This document shows, piece by piece, positions 54,379-64,000 of a DNA stretch of 64,000 nucleotides. The translations under genes were made by a program, and so were the position numbers. Under the pieces are notes generated by a model that searched no databases, was not told where the DNA came from, and saw only the letters and a program-made list of their open reading frames with translations. Origin of the DNA: Ruminiclostridium cellulolyticum H10 (lineage in GTDB: Bacteria > Bacillota > Clostridia > Acetivibrionales > DSM-1351); NCBI RefSeq assembly GCF_000022065.1, contig NC_011898.1:3413501-3477500 (forward strand). The letters are read 5' to 3'. Each line of letters starts with the position of its first letter. Position 1 is the stretch's first letter.

Positions 54379-54407
54379 TTGCATTTTTATGCATACTAAT
54401 GTATAAT
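54379..54407 (+). promoter_or_regulatory. argD promoter with ArgR-like box over -35
   Basis: TTGCAT and TATAAT are 17 bases apart. The perfect palindrome TGCATTTTTATGCA covers the -35, in register with the box at argC. Confidence 0.7.
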
Positions 54408-54457
54408 TATAAATCATAATCAATGTTGTTATTTTTCAGCAAGAAGGAGTGAATGGC

Positions 54458-55660
54458 ATGATTTTAAAAAAAATACAGGAATATGATGATAAATATTACA
54501 TGAATACTTTTGGTAAAAGAATACCTATCTCCTTTAAAAAGGGTAAGGGTATACACTTATGGAGTACCGCAGGAGAAAAGTACACAGACTTTTTCTCAGG
54601 GATTGCAGTTAATTCCATAGGCTACGGCCATCCGATTTTTACTGAAATGGTCTGTGAGCAGTTAAATAAACTTGTACACTGTTCTAACCTTTACTACATA
54701 GAACCACAGGCCAAACTTGCCAAGGAGCTGGTCGAAAATTCCTGTGCAGACAAAGTATTTTTTGCCAACAGTGGAGCTGAAGCAAATGAAGGTGCTATTA
54801 AGCTTGCGAGAATATACTTCAAAAAGCTGGGTTTCCCGGAAAAGTACGAAATCATAACCCTTCACAAATCTTTTCACGGAAGAACTATAACAACTCTCAG
54901 TGCTACAGGACAGAAAAAGTATGCAACACCCTTTGAACCCCTTACACCAGGTTTTAAGAAGGTTCCTCAGAATGATTTTGCTGCTTTGGAAGCTGCGGTT
55001 ACTGAAAATACATGTGCAATCATGCTAGAGCCGGTTCAAGGGGAAAGCGGAGTTTATCCATGTGATTGTGAATACATGAAAAAAGTAAGGAAATTGTGTG
55101 ATGATAAGAATCTGCTTCTTATTTTCGATGAAGTTCAAACCGGTATGGGGAGAACCGGCAAGCTTTTCGGATATCAGAACTTTAACATCGAGCCGGATAT
55201 ATTTACTCTTGCAAAGGCCTTAGGAGGCGGAATTCCGATAGGGGCGCTATGTGCTAAAGAATCAGTTGCAAAGGCATTTACTCCCGGTGATCACGGTTCA
55301 ACTTTTGGCGGAAATCCTTTAGCCTGTACTGCCGGTCTTGCAGTTATGAAAATCATGAAGGACGAAAAACTTCCTGAAAATGCTCAAGAAATCGGCAGCT
55401 ACATAAATAGTGAATTAGAAAAGCTGGCATCCTCCTCGTGCCCCATAATTTCAGAAGTAAGAGTATCAGGACTTATGATTGGCATAGAGCTTAACAAGCC
55501 TATTGCTCCGGATATCAAAAGCAAGATGTTTGAAAAGAAATACCTTATTGCAAATGTGGGGCAAAATATTTTAAGAATACTGCCGCCGCTTATTATTACA
55601 CAGAAGGATGCAGATGATTTTATTGCAACATTAAAATCAGTTATTGAAGAATTAAATTAA
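54458..55660 (+). CDS. argD: Acetylornithine aminotransferase
   Basis: This 400-residue PLP enzyme makes acetylornithine. FANSGAEANEGAIKLAR binds the cofactor phosphate, HKSFHGRTI and VQGESG follow, LLIFDEVQTGMGRTG carries the PLP Asp, and the Schiff-base Lys is in FTLAKALGGG. FGGNPLACTAG completes the site. AAGGAG is spaced for ATG 54458; an in-frame GTG at 54449 is inside the site. It is first in the second arginine unit. Confidence 0.96.
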   Translation: MILKKIQEYDDKYYMNTFGKRIPISFKKGKGIHLWSTAGEKYTDFFSGIAVNSIGYGHPIFTEMVCEQLNKLVHCSNLYYIEPQAKLAKELVENSCADKVFFANSGAEANEGAIKLARIYFKKLGFPEKYEIITLHKSFHGRTITTLSATGQKKYATPFEPLTPGFKKVPQNDFAALEAAVTENTCAIMLEPVQGESGVYPCDCEYMKKVRKLCDDKNLLLIFDEVQTGMGRTGKLFGYQNFNIEPDIFTLAKALGGGIPIGALCAKESVAKAFTPGDHGSTFGGNPLACTAGLAVMKIMKDEKLPENAQEIGSYINSELEKLASSSCPIISEVRVSGLMIGIELNKPIAPDIKSKMFEKKYLIANVGQNILRILPPLIITQKDADDFIATLKSVIEELN

Positions 55661-55702
55661 ATATATTAATGAGTCGCAGTAAGGCTCACGGAGGTATATA
55701 TA

Positions 55703-56758
55703 ATGAAAGCAGTTCTATTACTTGAAGACGGTACATATTTCTCAGGTGAAGGCTTTGGAAAAAGCGGAGAAACCGCCGGAGAAATTGTTTTTAATACTAG
55801 TATGACTGGGTATCAGGAAATAATTACTGATCCCTCCTATAACGGACAGATTGTAACAATGACTTACCCCCTTATTGGGAACTATGGATTCAATTCTTTC
55901 GATAATGAATCCTACAAGCCACATGTTCAGGGCTTTATAGTTAAGGAGCTCTGCTCTACACCAAGCAATTGGAGAAATGATATGGATCCGGATCAATATT
56001 TTGCCAAACACAATATTGTAGGAATTAAAAGTATTGATACCAGAGCATTGACCCAGCATATACGTAGACATGGGAGTATGTACGGAATAATATCCACTGA
56101 ATGTGGGAATCTGGATATCCTCAGCAAAAACCTTAAAAACTATAAAACTGTTCCAAGAAATCTGGTAATGGAGGTTACATCAAAAACTCCGACTCATATT
56201 CCGGGTTCTGGCAAAAAGGTAGCTCTTTTGGATCTCGGTGTCAAAAGCAACATAATACGTTCTCTGGAAAGTAGGAACTGTGATATACACATTCTCCCTG
56301 CTTTCAGCACCTTTGATGAGATCATGGATTTGAATCCCGATGGTATATTTTTATCAAACGGACCCGGAAATCCAATGGATTTGACAGTTGCCAAAAAAAC
56401 AGTTCAAAAACTTCTGGGAATCAAACCAATCATGGGAATTTGTCTTGGACATCAGTTATTAGGACTTTCATTGGGCTGCAATGTAAAAAAGCTCAAATTC
56501 GGTCATCATGGCGGCAATCACCCAGTTAAGGATTATATTACGGGAAGATGCTATATTACTTCTCAAAATCACAATTATGTAATAGACAGCACCTCTAGCG
56601 ATGATATAGTAATAACACACAAAAATGTAAATGATGATACAATCGAAGGCTTCAGGCATAAAACACTTCCTGTAATAAGTGTACAATACCATCCTGAAGC
56701 TGCACCGGGTCCCCAGGATTCCGCATATATTTTTGATGACTTTATAAAAATGATGTAG
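55703..56758 (+). CDS. carA: Carbamoyl-phosphate synthase, small (glutaminase) subunit
   Basis: This 351-residue subunit has an N-terminal CPSase domain ([26 protein letters not shown]) and a C-terminal class I glutaminase: [14 protein letters not shown] with catalytic Cys and [10 protein letters not shown] with the His. It delivers ammonia to CarB. Lying inside the arginine unit suggests an arginine-regulated synthase. GGAGG lies before ATG. Confidence 0.96.
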   Translation: MKAVLLLEDGTYFSGEGFGKSGETAGEIVFNTSMTGYQEIITDPSYNGQIVTMTYPLIGNYGFNSFDNESYKPHVQGFIVKELCSTPSNWRNDMDPDQYFAKHNIVGIKSIDTRALTQHIRRHGSMYGIISTECGNLDILSKNLKNYKTVPRNLVMEVTSKTPTHIPGSGKKVALLDLGVKSNIIRSLESRNCDIHILPAFSTFDEIMDLNPDGIFLSNGPGNPMDLTVAKKTVQKLLGIKPIMGICLGHQLLGLSLGCNVKKLKFGHHGGNHPVKDYITGRCYITSQNHNYVIDSTSSDDIVITHKNVNDDTIEGFRHKTLPVISVQYHPEAAPGPQDSAYIFDDFIKMM

Positions 56759-56828
56759 TTTACTTAATTTTAAAGTAAGACGGTTACTACAAAAAATTAC
56801 CGCATTGCGGATCATGGAGGCGAATGGT

Positions 56829-59800
56829 ATGCCAAGGAATATAAATATAAAAAAGGTTTTGGTAATAGGTTCAGGCCCGATCGTAATAGGCCAGGCTGCA
56901 GAGTTTGACTATTCCGGTACTCAAGCCTGCAAGTCCTTACGAGAAGAAGGTATTGAGGTTGTTTTAATTAACAGTAATCCCGCAACAATTATGACGGACA
57001 CTCAATCCGCGGATAAAGTATACATAGAACCAATTACCCTTGAATTTGTTAAGAAAATCATTTATAAGGAAAAGCCAGACGGAATTCTTGCGTCACTTGG
57101 CGGTCAAACAGGCCTTAATATGGCTGTTCAACTAGCTGAAGACGGAATTCTTGACGATCTGAATATAGAACTTCTGGGAACTTCCCTCTCCTCTATAAAA
57201 AAAGCCGAGGACAGGGAGCTTTTCAAGGAGACAATGCAGGAAATCAACGAAAAGGTTGCACCAAGTAAAATTGTAACAACCATGCAGGATGCAATCGAAT
57301 TTGCAGAGAAAATCGGATTCCCTATTATTATCAGACCTGCTTACACGCTGGGAGGTTCTGGCGGCGGAATCGCAAATAATATGGAGGAATTTAAATATAT
57401 CTGCGGAAAAGGTCTCAAACTCAGTATGATCAGCCAGGTTTTGCTTGAGCAAAGCGTTGCAGGTTGGAAGGAAATCGAGTATGAGGTTATGCGTGACAGC
57501 AGCGACAATTGCATTATTATCTGTAATATGGAGAACTTTGATCCGGTGGGAGTACACACAGGGGACAGTATAGTTGTTGCTCCAAGTCAGACCCTGTCCA
57601 ACGTTGAGTATCAAATGCTCCGAAATGCTTCCATAAGGATAATCAGAGCTTTGGATATAAAGGGAGGCTGCAACATACAGTTTGCTTTAAACCCCAGCAG
57701 CTTTGAGTATGTTGTTATTGAGGTAAATCCAAGAGTAAGCCGTTCAAGTGCATTGGCCTCAAAGGCAACAGGATATCCAATCGCAAGGGTTACAGCCAAA
57801 ATAGCCATAGGGATGACTCTTGATGAAATAAAGAATTCTGTTACCAAAACCACCAGTGCGTTCTTCGAACCATCTTTGGACTATGTTGTAACAAAAGTTC
57901 CCCGCTGGCCATTCGATAAGTTTGCAAATGCCGACAGGAGTCTCGGAACCCAAATGAAAGCTACAGGCGAGGTTATGGCTATAGGACGTACCTTTGAGGA
58001 ATCACTGCTTAAGGCTATTGATTCCCTTGACATCAAATTTAATTATCAGCTTGGTCTTAGCCTTTTTGACAACATGAGCCGTGAAGACCTTGTGGAATAT
58101 GTTAAGAATCCTAGCGATCAGCGTATATTTGCAATATGTAAAGCCATACAGAAGGGTGTTTCGGCCGGTGAAATTGTCAGAATAACAAAAATTGACGACT
58201 TTTTTATAAGAAAGCTTAAAAAGATTGTACGGCTTGGAGAAGAAATAACAAATGCAGGCATTGCGTGGCTTGATTACGATTTATATGCAAGAGCAAAGAA
58301 AATAGGATTCGGCGATTCTTATATAGCAAATCTCGCCAATGTTCCTCTTGAAAAAATTCTTGAGCTAAGACAGAAATATCCTATCAATCCGGTTTATAAG
58401 ATAGTTGATACCTGTGCAGGTGAATTTGAAGCCGCTACTCCGTATTACTATTCAACATATGAAGAGAAAGACGATGTAGAGGTTACAATCGGTGACAAAG
58501 TGCTTGTAATAGGCTCAGGCCCTATCAGAATCGGTCAAGGCATAGAATTTGACTATTGCAGCGTACATTCCGTTGAAACCCTTAAAGAAATGGGAATTGA
58601 ATCAATTATTATAAATAATAATCCAGAAACTGTAAGTACAGACTTCGATACCTCCGACAAGTTGTATTTTGAGCCTCTTACAAAGGAATGTGTTCTGGAT
58701 ATTATCGAAAAGGAAAAACCTCTTGGAGTTATTGTTCAGTTCGGAGGACAGACTGCAATAAATCTGGCCGAGACCTTGCATCAGGAGGGCGTTAATATTC
58801 TTGGTACGTCTGTCCACAGTATTGATATTGCAGAGGATAGGTATAAATTTTTAAAGCTTTTAGAGACTCTGGATATTCCTATTCCAGAAGGCAATACAGC
58901 CTTTTCCTTCCAACATGCAAAGGAAATTGCCAATAAAATCGGATACCCTGTTCTGGTAAGGCCTTCTTACGTGCTTGGCGGGCGTGCTATGGAAATAGTT
59001 TATAATGACAAGACCCTTGAAGAATATATCACTATGGCTTCAGAAATTTCCACTGAACATCCTATTCTAATCGACAAATATGTGGTTGGTAGAGAAATGG
59101 AAGTTGACGGAATATGTGACGGAAATGAGGTTCTCATTCCCGGAATCATGGAACATATAGAACGTGCGGGAGTCCATTCCGGAGACAGTATTGCCGTATA
59201 TCCTCCGAGAAATCTGTCAAAAGAGGTCAAAGCTACTATTGAGGACTATACCATTCGTCTTGCCAAGGCACTTAAAGTGGTCGGTTTGTTTAATATACAA
59301 TTTGTTATGGACAGTGACCAAAAGGTTTATGTAATTGAGGTTAATCCCCGTGCCAGCAGAACTGTTCCCATTATGAGCAAGATTACGGGAATTCCCATGG
59401 TGGGTGTATCCACTAAATTGATTATGGGAAAAACTCTTAAAGAATTGGGCTATAAAAACGGCCTTACAAAGGAAACTAATTTTTATGCAGTAAAGGCACC
59501 TGTCTTTTCATTTGCAAAGCTGACTACCGTGGATACCTTTCTTGGACCTGAAATGAAGTCTACAGGCGAGGTCATGGGAGTTGACAAGGATTACTACAAT
59601 GCATTATATAAGGCAGTAGCCGCTTCAGGTACTAAAATACCCTCCGGCGGAAATGTACTTTTGTCGGTTGCTGACAGGGACAAAACCGAGTGCAGGGATA
59701 TCGCAAATAAGCTGTTGGAGCTTGGCTTCAAGCTTTCAGCTACTAAGGGTACCTACGAAGCAATAAAGTCGGTAGACCTGCCTGTTGAATGTATTGATGA

Positions 59801-60041
59801 TGATAAAGTACTTGACCTTATCAAGGAAGATAAAATTACACTGGTTATTAATACCCCTACACGAGGAAAAATTCCTGAAAGAACGGGCTTCGTTCTCAGG
59901 AGGACCGCAATGGAATACAATATTCCATGCATTACTTCTCTGGACACAACAAATGCGGTTTTGAGTATTCTGGAGCGTCTTATAGCCGATAACAAGGCTG
60001 ACGTTTATTCCCTCGATGAATATTCGGTATATAAAGGATAA
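56829..60041 (+). CDS. carB: Carbamoyl-phosphate synthase, large subunit
   Basis: This 1070-residue subunit has two ATP-grasp halves, each beginning with a VLVIGSGPI motif (about 9 and 555), followed by the C-terminal MGS-like allosteric domain. It makes carbamoyl phosphate for arginine and pyrimidines. Full length for the family. The upstream in-frame TTG at 56805 is rejected because GGAGG is spaced for ATG 56829. It follows carA by 70 bases. Confidence 0.97.
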   Translation: MPRNINIKKVLVIGSGPIVIGQAAEFDYSGTQACKSLREEGIEVVLINSNPATIMTDTQSADKVYIEPITLEFVKKIIYKEKPDGILASLGGQTGLNMAVQLAEDGILDDLNIELLGTSLSSIKKAEDRELFKETMQEINEKVAPSKIVTTMQDAIEFAEKIGFPIIIRPAYTLGGSGGGIANNMEEFKYICGKGLKLSMISQVLLEQSVAGWKEIEYEVMRDSSDNCIIICNMENFDPVGVHTGDSIVVAPSQTLSNVEYQMLRNASIRIIRALDIKGGCNIQFALNPSSFEYVVIEVNPRVSRSSALASKATGYPIARVTAKIAIGMTLDEIKNSVTKTTSAFFEPSLDYVVTKVPRWPFDKFANADRSLGTQMKATGEVMAIGRTFEESLLKAIDSLDIKFNYQLGLSLFDNMSREDLVEYVKNPSDQRIFAICKAIQKGVSAGEIVRITKIDDFFIRKLKKIVRLGEEITNAGIAWLDYDLYARAKKIGFGDSYIANLANVPLEKILELRQKYPINPVYKIVDTCAGEFEAATPYYYSTYEEKDDVEVTIGDKVLVIGSGPIRIGQGIEFDYCSVHSVETLKEMGIESIIINNNPETVSTDFDTSDKLYFEPLTKECVLDIIEKEKPLGVIVQFGGQTAINLAETLHQEGVNILGTSVHSIDIAEDRYKFLKLLETLDIPIPEGNTAFSFQHAKEIANKIGYPVLVRPSYVLGGRAMEIVYNDKTLEEYITMASEISTEHPILIDKYVVGREMEVDGICDGNEVLIPGIMEHIERAGVHSGDSIAVYPPRNLSKEVKATIEDYTIRLAKALKVVGLFNIQFVMDSDQKVYVIEVNPRASRTVPIMSKITGIPMVGVSTKLIMGKTLKELGYKNGLTKETNFYAVKAPVFSFAKLTTVDTFLGPEMKSTGEVMGVDKDYYNALYKAVAASGTKIPSGGNVLLSVADRDKTECRDIANKLLELGFKLSATKGTYEAIKSVDLPVECIDDDKVLDLIKEDKITLVINTPTRGKIPERTGFVLRRTAMEYNIPCITSLDTTNAVLSILERLIADNKADVYSLDEYSVYKG

Positions 60042-60064
60042 GTATTTTAATGGAGGTTATTGGT

Positions 60065-60982
60065 ATGAAGCATTTATTAAGTCTTAATAATTTAAATAGC
60101 AATGAAATACAAGATTTACTTAAATTGTCAGAGAAGCTGAAAAGACAGACAAAGGAAGGTGTTCAACATCACCTTTTAAAGGGTAAGACCCTTGGAATGA
60201 TTTTTTCCAAGTCATCAACCAGAACCAGGGTTTCCTTTGAAGTTGGTATGTACCAGCTTGGAGGGTATTCCCTCTTTCTTAGCTCAAATGATATACAGCT
60301 GGGCCGAGGCGAGTCCATTTTTGACACGGCAAATGTTCTGTCCCGTTACATAGACGGAATTATGATAAGAACCTTTAATCAAAGTGATGTTGAGGACCTT
60401 GCAAAGTACGGAACTATACCAGTAATAAACGGTTTAACTGATGAAATGCATCCCTGTCAGATACTTGCAGATCTGCTGACTATTTACGAGCACAAAGGGA
60501 AACTTGAAGGGCTGAAGCTTGCATATATAGGTGATGGAAATAATGTTGCCCACTCCCTGCTACATGGCTGTGCCAAAACTGGAATGGATATTTCAATAGC
60601 CTCTCCAAAAGGCTATGAATGTGACAGCAGATATGTGGATGAAGCAAAAGAAGCTGCAAAGTCCATTGGCTCCAAGGTAGTACTGACTCAAGACCCTGTT
60701 GAGGCAATTTCTAAAGCAGACGTTGTTTATGCTGACACATGGATAAGTATGGGCCAGGAAGATCAGAAAGAAGAAAAGCTTAATATATTCATGCCTTATC
60801 AGATTAATTCCCAGTTGTTTGCAAAAGCAAAGGAGGATGCAATTTTCCTTCACTGCTTGCCTGCATATAGAGGCTACGAGGTAACTGAAGACATTATAGA
60901 CGGGGCTCAATCAGTTATTTTCGACGAGGCAGAAAACCGCCTCCATGCTCAGAAGGCAGTTATGGCAACCCTAATGGGCTAA
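60065..60982 (+). CDS. argF: Ornithine carbamoyltransferase
   Basis: This 305-residue enzyme joins carbamoyl phosphate and ornithine to citrulline. SKSSTRTRVSFEV is the carbamoyl-phosphate site, DEMHPCQILADLLT the next, DTWISMGQE the ornithine loop, and HCLPAYRGYEV holds the catalytic Cys. GGAGG is spaced for ATG 60065, five codons into the longest frame. It follows carB closely, so the supply of carbamoyl phosphate and its use are co-expressed. Confidence 0.97.
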   Translation: MKHLLSLNNLNSNEIQDLLKLSEKLKRQTKEGVQHHLLKGKTLGMIFSKSSTRTRVSFEVGMYQLGGYSLFLSSNDIQLGRGESIFDTANVLSRYIDGIMIRTFNQSDVEDLAKYGTIPVINGLTDEMHPCQILADLLTIYEHKGKLEGLKLAYIGDGNNVAHSLLHGCAKTGMDISIASPKGYECDSRYVDEAKEAAKSIGSKVVLTQDPVEAISKADVVYADTWISMGQEDQKEEKLNIFMPYQINSQLFAKAKEDAIFLHCLPAYRGYEVTEDIIDGAQSVIFDEAENRLHAQKAVMATLMG

Positions 60983-61003
60983 AAGCGGAATGAGGGATTA
61001 AAT

Positions 61004-61480
61004 ATGAATTATTCATTTATTATCCGAAAAGCTACTTTAGAAGACGCCCCTGCAATTGCAACAATTATTCAGGAAGCTTTTAAGAAATATATGCAGGATG
61101 CTGGACTATCAGTTATGATGGACGCTTTGACGGAGAATATTGAAACAATAGAAGCCGATATAGTTGAAAAAGAAGTTTATATAGCTCTTATTGATGATAA
61201 ACCTGTAGGCACCATCAGAATAAAGCTACTTCCTGATAAAACAGCCTACATAAGCCGTTTTGGAGTCATGCTTGACTATCATAACATTGGTATAGGAAAA
61301 TCTCTTATGAACCTTGTTGATAAGATTCTCAAATCTCATGGTGTAAAAAAAGTAAGCCTTCATACTGCATCAAAATACCGTGATCTTATCCGCTTCTATT
61401 ACGCCAGAGACTTCTACGTGGAATCTATCAGTACAGACAGGGGCTACATAAGAGCATTATTGGTAAAAGAATATAGTTAG
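61004..61480 (+). CDS. GNAT acetyltransferase at the end of the arg unit
   Basis: This 158-residue Gcn5-type N-acetyltransferase has FIIRKATLEDAPAIATII at the start and the acetyl-CoA loop in LDYHNIGIGKSLMNLV, followed by VKKVSLHTASKYRDLIRFYY. It begins 22 bases after argF and ends at the unit's terminator, so it is co-transcribed with arginine genes. No argA or argJ is visible in the window, so it may supply N-acetylglutamate; this is inference. It could instead acetylate another amine. GAGGG precedes ATG. Confidence 0.85.
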   Translation: MNYSFIIRKATLEDAPAIATIIQEAFKKYMQDAGLSVMMDALTENIETIEADIVEKEVYIALIDDKPVGTIRIKLLPDKTAYISRFGVMLDYHNIGIGKSLMNLVDKILKSHGVKKVSLHTASKYRDLIRFYYARDFYVESISTDRGYIRALLVKEYS

Positions 61481-61490
61481 GCTGTATATA

Positions 61491-61537
61491 AAAAGAAAGG
61501 GTATGAAAGTCCAAAAAACTTTCATACCCTTTCTTTT
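61491..61537 (+). terminator. Terminator of the argD-GNAT unit
   Basis: A perfect 20-base stem (AAAAGAAAGGGTATGAAAGT and its complement) with a 7-base loop ends in TTTTG. Confidence 0.95.
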
Positions 61538-61567
61538 GTTTATTCCGTTATATTAAGCTTTAGTTTT

Positions 61568-62167
61568 TTACGGGCATATATTGCATTTTTCAGGTTTTAC
61601 TGTTATTTGTATATACCTTAATACTTTAAGATCAATTTTTATAATAACTTTTTCTCTTAGCTTCTTATATTCTTTAACTGGCCCCTTGCTGTGGCATGGG
61701 TCTTCAAGAATATCAACTTCGCATGAGTCTTCAACATCGGCATATTCTATCTGGTAGTCGTCACCAGGACAGGCACCAGGAATCTCAATAAAACATGCGA
61801 ATGGTATATTAACCGCAACATGCCTTACGTCTCCGTAATAGCTGTCATATTTCTGATAACAATAATAAAAATCACTATTACCTTCGTAAGTTTTGTAATT
61901 GATGTTCTTATGCAGCACACCATTAATCAGAACCTTATTTTTACACACATGAACTAACAGGTCACGTATTTCCTTTTGTACATCTTTGATTTCAATAGCC
62001 GGGTATTGTTCTGGGAATGGAATAACACATTCCACCAATTGTTGGCAGCTATTTCTTCCGATAACTTCAGGCACTTTAATACACTTTTCAGTGAATTTTT
62101 TACCTCCATCATATTCAAAATCTCCACCACCGTATTGACCCTTTGCATTAGGTTCAAATTGTGACAT
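61568..62167 (-). CDS. DUF3794 (SPOCS-domain) coat-like protein
   Basis: This protein of about 199 residues has a central domain (IKVPEVIGRNSCQQLVECVI, then DVQKEIRDLLVHVCKNKVL, NGVLHKNINY) that matches DUF3794/SPOCS, found in SipL and coat proteins of Clostridia. It is Cys-rich (CPGDD, EDSCEVD, EDPCHS, CNICP at the end). The start is taken as ATG 62167, since AAAGGA fits it better than earlier codons. It is probably an outer spore layer or coat-attachment protein. It is convergent with the arg unit and divergent from cooS. Confidence 0.8.
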   Translation of the reverse strand: MSQFEPNAKGQYGGGDFEYDGGKKFTEKCIKVPEVIGRNSCQQLVECVIPFPEQYPAIEIKDVQKEIRDLLVHVCKNKVLINGVLHKNINYKTYEGNSDFYYCYQKYDSYYGDVRHVAVNIPFACFIEIPGACPGDDYQIEYADVEDSCEVDILEDPCHSKGPVKEYKKLREKVIIKIDLKVLRYIQITVKPEKCNICP

Positions 62168-62356
62168 TTTTTTCATTCCTTTCATAATATTTGTGGTCCT
62201 AATGTATATTATTAAAAATTCCTCTAAAATGTGCATTATGTAAACTATTTTTATATTTTTTGTATTTATATGTAATTTTTGTGTTCAACTTATGAATATT
62301 AGATTCATAAAAGTGCACCATAATAGATGAAAATTATAATTTTAGGAGGCCTTTTA

Positions 62357-64000
62357 ATGTCAGATAAGGATATAAAAAATTCTTTTGAAAAAAGTGCTGG
62401 AACTATGAGGGGAGATAGTACAACCTTCGGAACAAAGCTTACACAAGAAGACTCAAATGACCCTAACACTCATTCAGACATTCATAATCGCATTAAAATT
62501 GATTATGACAAGATTGAGAAATCACCTTCCATGGAGGAGGTTCACAAGTGGCAGAGAGAACATATTAAGAAAAATGATCAATCCAAGGAAGGATATCCTC
62601 TTAACGTTATTATTGATCCTGCTATGAGGGAAATGTATCAGGTTGTACATGACTCGGGAATGACCAATGTATTTGACAGATTCAGTCAACAACAGCCGAT
62701 TCAATGTAAGTTTTGTATTGAAGGTCTTTCCTGTCAGCTTTGTGCAAACGGCCCCTGCCGTATTAACGATAAAGTACCAAGAGGAACCTGCGGCGTTGAT
62801 GCACATACAATGGTTGCCAGAAATTTTATGTATCGTCATGTAACAATAGGTACTTCCGCAAATATATTTCACTGCCATCAAGCGGCAAGAACCTTGAAGG
62901 CTGCCGGAGAACATCCTGACAGCGGTCTGAAAATAAGAGACCCGGAAAAGTTAAAGAAATATGCTGACATGGCAGGACTTAATGCAAACCAACCTATAGA
63001 AAAACTGGCGATAGAGTTTGCAACATGGGTTATGGATGATATCCATGCTCCGTTCCACGTTCCGTCAAAGGCTGTAGAAGCCTTTGCTCCTACTCAACGC
63101 AAGGAACTTTGGAACAAACTGGGATTGTTTCCCGGAGGCGGTTACAGCGAAGTTGCCTATGCACAGACACGTTGTATGACAAACTTCACTTCGGACCCTG
63201 TAGAATTTCTATTAAACAGTGTCCGTCTTGGTGTTGCAAACGAATATCAGGGATTGTTCCTGTTGGATATCATACAGGAAATTCTCATGGGAACTCAGGA
63301 AATAGTTCAAAAGAAGCAAAATATGGGACTTTTAAAGGAAAATATGATAAATGTTGTTACTAACGGACATATGCCCTTGCTTGCAGATGTTGCAATCGAT
63401 CTAGCATCAACCGATGAGTGGCAGCAAAAAGCCAAAGCAGCAGGTGCCGACGGAATTCAGATACTAGGCCATGTCTGTGAAGGTCAACAGTTGATGAACT
63501 ATAAGGGAACACATAATCAGAAGGGTTACGGAGGTCAGGAAGGTGAATGGCTATCCCAAGAATATCTCCTCGCAACCGGGGTTGTGGACTTGTTCATGTT
63601 CGACTATAACTGTACCGTACCTACCATGCCTCTGTTTGCAAAAAGATTTGGTACAAAGCTTTTGAGTACTCATCCAGTTATACAACTGCAAGGAACGGAA
63701 ACATTGGACTTCATTCCGGAAAAGATGAACCAGCAGGCTTCAAAAGCACTGGATATGGCAATTGATGCCTTCAAGCAGCGTAAATCGGAAAACAGAAAAA
63801 CCTATATCCCACCTCATGTTTCCGATTGTACAGTTGGTTTTAGTACAGAACCTATCAGAAATGCTCTCGGTGGTAGCTTTGACCCTCTTATTGAACAGAT
63901 AGCAAACGGTAATATCAGGGGTATTGCAACCATAGTTGGATGTACCACAGCCCGCTTTGGTCAGGGTGGAAGCAATATATTCAAGATAACAAAAGGACTT
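62357..64000 (+). CDS. cooS: Anaerobic CO dehydrogenase catalytic subunit, truncated by window end
   Basis: The first 548 codons are in frame to the window end. The Ni-Fe-S enzyme interconverts CO and CO2. The N-terminal cysteines CKFC (117, 120), CQLC (126, 129), GPCR (134) and GTCG give the D- and B-cluster ligands. The C-cluster ligands are seen in TNGHMP (His), HVCEGQQL, FDYNCTVP and IVGCTTARF. Relative to known CooS it has about 78 extra N-terminal residues, and the second D-cluster Cys has become Ser, with a new Cys five residues before it. AGGAGG lies 9 bases before ATG. Downstream partners are outside the window. Confidence 0.93.
   Translation, partial: MSDKDIKNSFEKSAGTMRGDSTTFGTKLTQEDSNDPNTHSDIHNRIKIDYDKIEKSPSMEEVHKWQREHIKKNDQSKEGYPLNVIIDPAMREMYQVVHDSGMTNVFDRFSQQQPIQCKFCIEGLSCQLCANGPCRINDKVPRGTCGVDAHTMVARNFMYRHVTIGTSANIFHCHQAARTLKAAGEHPDSGLKIRDPEKLKKYADMAGLNANQPIEKLAIEFATWVMDDIHAPFHVPSKAVEAFAPTQRKELWNKLGLFPGGGYSEVAYAQTRCMTNFTSDPVEFLLNSVRLGVANEYQGLFLLDIIQEILMGTQEIVQKKQNMGLLKENMINVVTNGHMPLLADVAIDLASTDEWQQKAKAAGADGIQILGHVCEGQQLMNYKGTHNQKGYGGQEGEWLSQEYLLATGVVDLFMFDYNCTVPTMPLFAKRFGTKLLSTHPVIQLQGTETLDFIPEKMNQQASKALDMAIDAFKQRKSENRKTYIPPHVSDCTVGFSTEPIRNALGGSFDPLIEQIANGNIRGIATIVGCTTARFGQGGSNIFKITKGL

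Overview
The window looks like a chromosomal segment of an anaerobic, spore-forming, low-GC Clostridia species. Indicators are spore genes (GerW/YtfJ, CwlD, a small acid-soluble spore protein, coat-like proteins behind sigma-K-type promoters), the redox repressor Rex, anaerobic CO dehydrogenase and a secreted GH18 enzyme. The set resembles Ruminiclostridium (Clostridium) cellulolyticum and relatives. The MspI-type restriction-modification locus fits that group, but this identification rests on memory and cannot be checked here.

Layout. 1-5660 is an accessory island: a large IrrE/ImmA-like metallopeptidase with a helix-turn-helix, a small XRE regulator, an MspI-like endonuclease and a convergent M.MspI-like cytosine methyltransferase. 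5662-9596 holds rlmCD, a small ferritin-like gene, mug, the spore pair ytfI-like/ytfJ and a holin-like membrane protein. 9778-19922 holds a chemoreceptor, an M23 peptidase, a class A PBP, proB, a PAP2 enzyme and an EF-G-like GTPase. 20365-25646 holds aroF-tyrA, rex and a GT4-CsaB fusion. 25651-33512 holds an ABC-F gene flanked by related inverted repeats, then a divergent two-gene module present twice in tandem: a ketoacyl-synthase-III-like enzyme and a six-helix membrane chemoreceptor. An IS481-type element follows.

34902-42033 carries cwlD, a HEAT-like/membrane pair, a secreted GH18-LRR protein, a YlbF-family protein and a glycine-rich spore-coat-like cluster driven by four near-identical sigma-K-like promoters. 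Five tRNAs (Val-Asp-Phe-Gly-Cys) follow, then hslO, a cold-shock gene, a methyltransferase, a short SASP gene with a sigma-G promoter, ctp, an M23 gene with ftsEX, a CdaR-type regulator and msmX. 52252-61480 is arginine/pyrimidine biosynthesis in two units, argC-argB and argD-carA-carB-argF-GNAT, whose promoters share an ArgR-like palindrome over the -35 region. The window ends with a DUF3794 coat-like gene and a truncated cooS.

The strongest candidate for something undescribed is the duplicated KAS III-like/six-helix receptor module at 27891-33512. The enzyme keeps the active-site Cys but lacks the canonical His and Asn in both copies, and each enzyme is divergently paired with its own HAMP-less receptor. 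A private signal synthase and sensor is one inference; other explanations are open.
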